DNA of 7,609 nt. It comes from Chloroflexota bacterium (GTDB lineage: Bacteria; Chloroflexota; Anaerolineae; Anaerolineales; Villigracilaceae). Below are positions 5,757 through 7,609 of this stretch, one piece after another. The notes beneath the pieces were generated by a model. The model was not told where the DNA came from and searched no databases. It saw only the letters and a list, made by a program, of their open reading frames with translations. The stretch is taken from NCBI GenBank assembly GCA_021796155.1, contig JAJYOO010000103.1, positions 1 through 7,609 on the forward strand. Direction: 5' to 3'. Made by a program: the position numbers and the translations under genes. Numbering within the stretch: the first letter of the stretch is position 1; each line of letters starts with the position of its first letter.

Positions 5757-7253
5757 ATGAAAACTCCTTCCATCATTGTCATCGGAGCGGGCGTGGGCGG
5801 GATTGCCGCCGCGGCGCGCCTCGCTCAACATGGAATGCGCGTCACCGTCATCGAAAAGAACTCGCACCCCGGAGGCCGTTGTGACCGCGTCAGCCGCGAT
5901 GGACATCACTTTGATACCGGCCCGACTCTGCTGGTCATGCCGTTGCTCTACGACGCGGAATTTGCCGCGCTGGGATATTCCGCTCGTGAGATGCTTCAAC
6001 TTCAACGCGTCGATCCAACTTATCACCTGGTCTTTGATAATGGCAGCGAACTTTCTCTCACATCTGATTTGAATTCGATGCGCGAACAATTGGAGTCAAT
6101 CGAACCGGATAGTTACTTGGGATTCTTGCGTTACATGGAAGAGGGCCATCGTCACTACCATTTAGGCATTGATCGGTTAGTCAACCGCGACTTTCGCAAG
6201 GCGTCCGATTTCTTCACACTGAATAATCTTCCGCTTCTGTTCCAGCTTAAGCCATTCATCGGACATTATCGCAACATGTCGGCATATTTCGATGACCCGC
6301 GTTTGAAGGCTGCATTCACGTTCCAGGATGTGTACATGGGATTGAGCCCGTTCGAAGCGCCGGCGACGTTCTCGATGATGCCTTACACGGAACTGGCGCA
6401 CGGCGTCTGGTATCCAAAAGGCGGGATGCATCGCATTGTGGACGCGTTGATGGAGATTGCAGAAGCAGCAGGCGTGGAATTTATCTACGACGCGAGCGTG
6501 GCGCGGATTGACATCAGCGGAGGAAAGGCGCGAGGCGTGGAGTTGGCCGATAGTCGGAGGTTGGATGCGGATGTCATCCTCGCGAATGCCGACCTTCCTT
6601 ACGTCTATCATGATCTGCTTCCTCAGGATGGCATAGTCAAGCAACTAGAACACAAACGTTTTTCGTGTTCTGTCATCAGTTTCTTTTGGGGAGTAGACAA
6701 GACTTATAAAACGTTAGGACCACATACGTTATTTTTGGCAGACGATTACCGCGATAATTTCAAAAGCATTATTGATGATTTGACGATCCCGGAAAATCCA
6801 AGTCTGTATGTTCACGCTCCCGCACGTCTCGATCCGTCCATGGCCCCGGTTGATGAAGATACATTAACTGCCATTGTGCCGGTCGGACATCTTAGCAGCA
6901 ACGGCGAACAGGATTGGGAAGCAATTCGAGACACAGCGCGCCAGCATGTATTCCGGCGATTGGAGACGCTTGGTATCACGGATTTGGAATCGCACATCAA
7001 GTTCGAAATGAATTTCACGCCGCTTTCGTGGCGCAAACGCTATAACTTGACGAAAGGTTCCACGCACGGACTCTGCCATAACCTGACCCAGCTCGGCTAT
7101 TTCCGTCCGTCGAACCGGCACATGCATTATCGCAATTTATACTTTGTCGGCGCAAGCACACGCCCCGGCACGGGGATTCCGACCGCGCTGGTTTCGGCGC
7201 GTCTCGCGGCGGAACGGATTTTGGATGATCTGGGAATGTGTGTTGCTCAATAA
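5757..7253 (+). CDS. crtI: CrtI-type phytoene desaturase family FAD oxidoreductase
   Basis: 498 residues, a typical full-length CrtI. The N-terminus carries the dinucleotide-binding fold I-I-V-I-G10-A-G12-V-G-G15 with the ribose-binding acid E33, then HPGGRCDRVSRDGHHFDTGPTLL, the conserved second FAD segment. The middle has SYLGFLRYMEEG and FQDVYMGLSPFEAPATFSMMPYTELAHGVWYPKGGMHRIVDAL, typical of the substrate domain. The C-terminal CrtI signature reads NLYFVGASTRPGTGIPTALVSAR (about 460-482), which closes the FAD site. The enzyme dehydrogenates a linear carotene precursor such as phytoene at the membrane; the number of steps, and C40 versus C30 substrate, cannot be read from sequence. It lies 108 bp after the crtB-like gene on the same strand, probably co-transcribed, with an inverted repeat between. 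No strong Shine-Dalgarno sequence precedes ATG 5757, but the start is fixed by the FAD fold. Related desaturases (CrtN, CrtD) are alternatives. Confidence 0.88.
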   Translation: MKTPSIIVIGAGVGGIAAAARLAQHGMRVTVIEKNSHPGGRCDRVSRDGHHFDTGPTLLVMPLLYDAEFAALGYSAREMLQLQRVDPTYHLVFDNGSELSLTSDLNSMREQLESIEPDSYLGFLRYMEEGHRHYHLGIDRLVNRDFRKASDFFTLNNLPLLFQLKPFIGHYRNMSAYFDDPRLKAAFTFQDVYMGLSPFEAPATFSMMPYTELAHGVWYPKGGMHRIVDALMEIAEAAGVEFIYDASVARIDISGGKARGVELADSRRLDADVILANADLPYVYHDLLPQDGIVKQLEHKRFSCSVISFFWGVDKTYKTLGPHTLFLADDYRDNFKSIIDDLTIPENPSLYVHAPARLDPSMAPVDEDTLTAIVPVGHLSSNGEQDWEAIRDTARQHVFRRLETLGITDLESHIKFEMNFTPLSWRKRYNLTKGSTHGLCHNLTQLGYFRPSNRHMHYRNLYFVGASTRPGTGIPTALVSARLAAERILDDLGMCVAQ

Positions 7254-7308
7254 ACGCAGATAACTACAAATTCAAATTGGGATGCGGATTGAATCCATAT
7301 ATCCGCGT
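7254..7308. repeat. Imperfect inverted repeat at the 3' end of the desaturase gene
   Basis: ACGCAGATA (7254-7262) and TATCCGCGT (7300-7308) are inverted arms (8 of 9), and ATTCAA (7270-7275) with TTGAAT (7289-7294) pair perfectly inside. A competing hairpin is ATGCGGAT (7282-7289) with ATCCGCGT (7301-7308). The 'ACGCAGATA..TATCCGCGT' words resemble another dispersed repeat type. The element starts immediately after the stop codon. Confidence 0.4.
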
Positions 7309-7326
7309 AAACCTACGCCCCAAAAA

Positions 7327-7363
7327 GAAACTCGCCTCGAATACAACACTCGAGGCGAGTTTC
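7327..7363 (-). terminator. Terminator hairpin between convergent genes
   Basis: 7327-7340 and 7350-7363 form a perfect 14-bp stem (core CTCGCCTCGA / TCGAGGCGAG) with the 9-nt loop ATACAACAC. Read on the minus strand, the stem is followed by TTTTTG, so it should terminate the small minus-strand gene, whose stop codon lies 29 nt upstream on that strand. On the plus strand the hairpin is followed by only a short T run in TTTCCGCG, so it may also help end the desaturase transcript, but less efficiently. Confidence 0.8.
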
Positions 7364-7392
7364 CGCGTTCAAAGCGTAATTGCCGAGTGTTC

Positions 7393-7608
7393 CTACTCAC
7401 CTTTATATGCCGACCAGACTTCTTTCCTGAGACCGGCTTGGGTATCCACACTCGGATATCTATCCACAAACTCGATCTCGACTTGATCGTAACCCTGTCT
7501 CTGTAAATACTGATAAGCAAATGTTGCGAATTCTTGTGCGTCTTGCGGAGTCGCGTCCGAGCCGTACAAATCCGGATCAGTAGCGACAATGAATTTTATG
7601 GTTTTCAT
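7393..7608 (-). CDS. Small hypothetical protein
   Basis: 71 residues if ATG at 7608-7606 is the start; the region upstream is outside the window, so a longer N-terminus cannot be excluded. The protein opens with a beta-like strand (KTIKFIVATDPD), followed by an amphipathic helix (PQDAQEFATFAYQYLQRQG), a second strand (QVEIEFVDRY) and a terminal helix (LRKEVWSAYKG). This looks like a compact soluble alpha/beta domain. It has no cysteines, signal peptide or membrane segment. I do not recognise a family. The protein-like composition and a strong terminator 29 nt past the stop codon support a real gene. It converges on the desaturase gene and is unlikely to share its regulation. Confidence 0.65.
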   Translation of the reverse strand: MKTIKFIVATDPDLYGSDATPQDAQEFATFAYQYLQRQGYDQVEIEFVDRYPSVDTQAGLRKEVWSAYKGE

Positions 7609-7609
7609 G

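Noticed and set aside
5523..6089. 188-codon minus-strand open frame across the crtB-like/crtI-like junction
   Set aside because: It is antisense to the ends of two well-supported genes and runs through the inverted repeat; no family features are visible.

Overview
The window looks like a chromosomal segment of a Chloroflexota bacterium, most likely of the class Anaerolineae. This is inferred from gene content and style: an extracytoplasmic lipoprotein joining an NBR1-type Ig-like domain to a CAP/SCP domain, a secreted DUF5666-type protein with TPEPT-rich low-complexity stretches, a crtB-like/crtI-like pair, and short dispersed inverted repeats between and inside genes. No rRNA, tRNA, CRISPR array or complete insertion sequence is visible.

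Layout: (i) 1-218 is the 3' end of a class I SAM-dependent methyltransferase gene. (ii) 256-2495 holds two same-strand reading frames overlapping by 64 nt. Together they read like one long DNA-methylase-like protein: an SAM-fold-like start, a four-cysteine zinc ribbon, a middle region with a degraded catalytic motif, and a C-terminal domain of unknown function. The overlap is best explained by a one-base frameshift near 1894. (iii) 2573-3643 encodes the NBR1-like/CAP lipoprotein. (iv) 3828-4466 encodes a secreted DUF5666-like protein. It is followed by a strongly structured 3' region (4480-4556) and a clear intrinsic terminator (4559-4594). (v) 4719-7253 carries a squalene/phytoene synthase-family gene and a CrtI-type desaturase, separated by an imperfect inverted repeat. 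(vi) A small minus-strand gene (7393-7608) converges on the desaturase gene, with a 14-bp terminator hairpin between them.

Functionally, only the crtB-like/crtI-like pair forms an evident pathway: head-to-head prenyl diphosphate condensation, then FAD-dependent desaturation to a coloured carotenoid. The prenyl diphosphate synthase and any cyclase must lie elsewhere. The two exported proteins are probably independent transcription units. The methylase-like gene and the lipoprotein gene both have a -10-like hexamer ending 6 nt before the ATG and no usable Shine-Dalgarno sequence, which suggests leaderless mRNAs. The DUF5666-like and crtB-like genes instead have good ribosome binding sites.

The points most worth a second look are the frameshifted methylase-like protein with no recognisable DPPY/NPPY motif, the dispersed repeat captured in frame inside it, and the structured region after the DUF5666-like gene. 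I see no convincing complete new multi-gene system.
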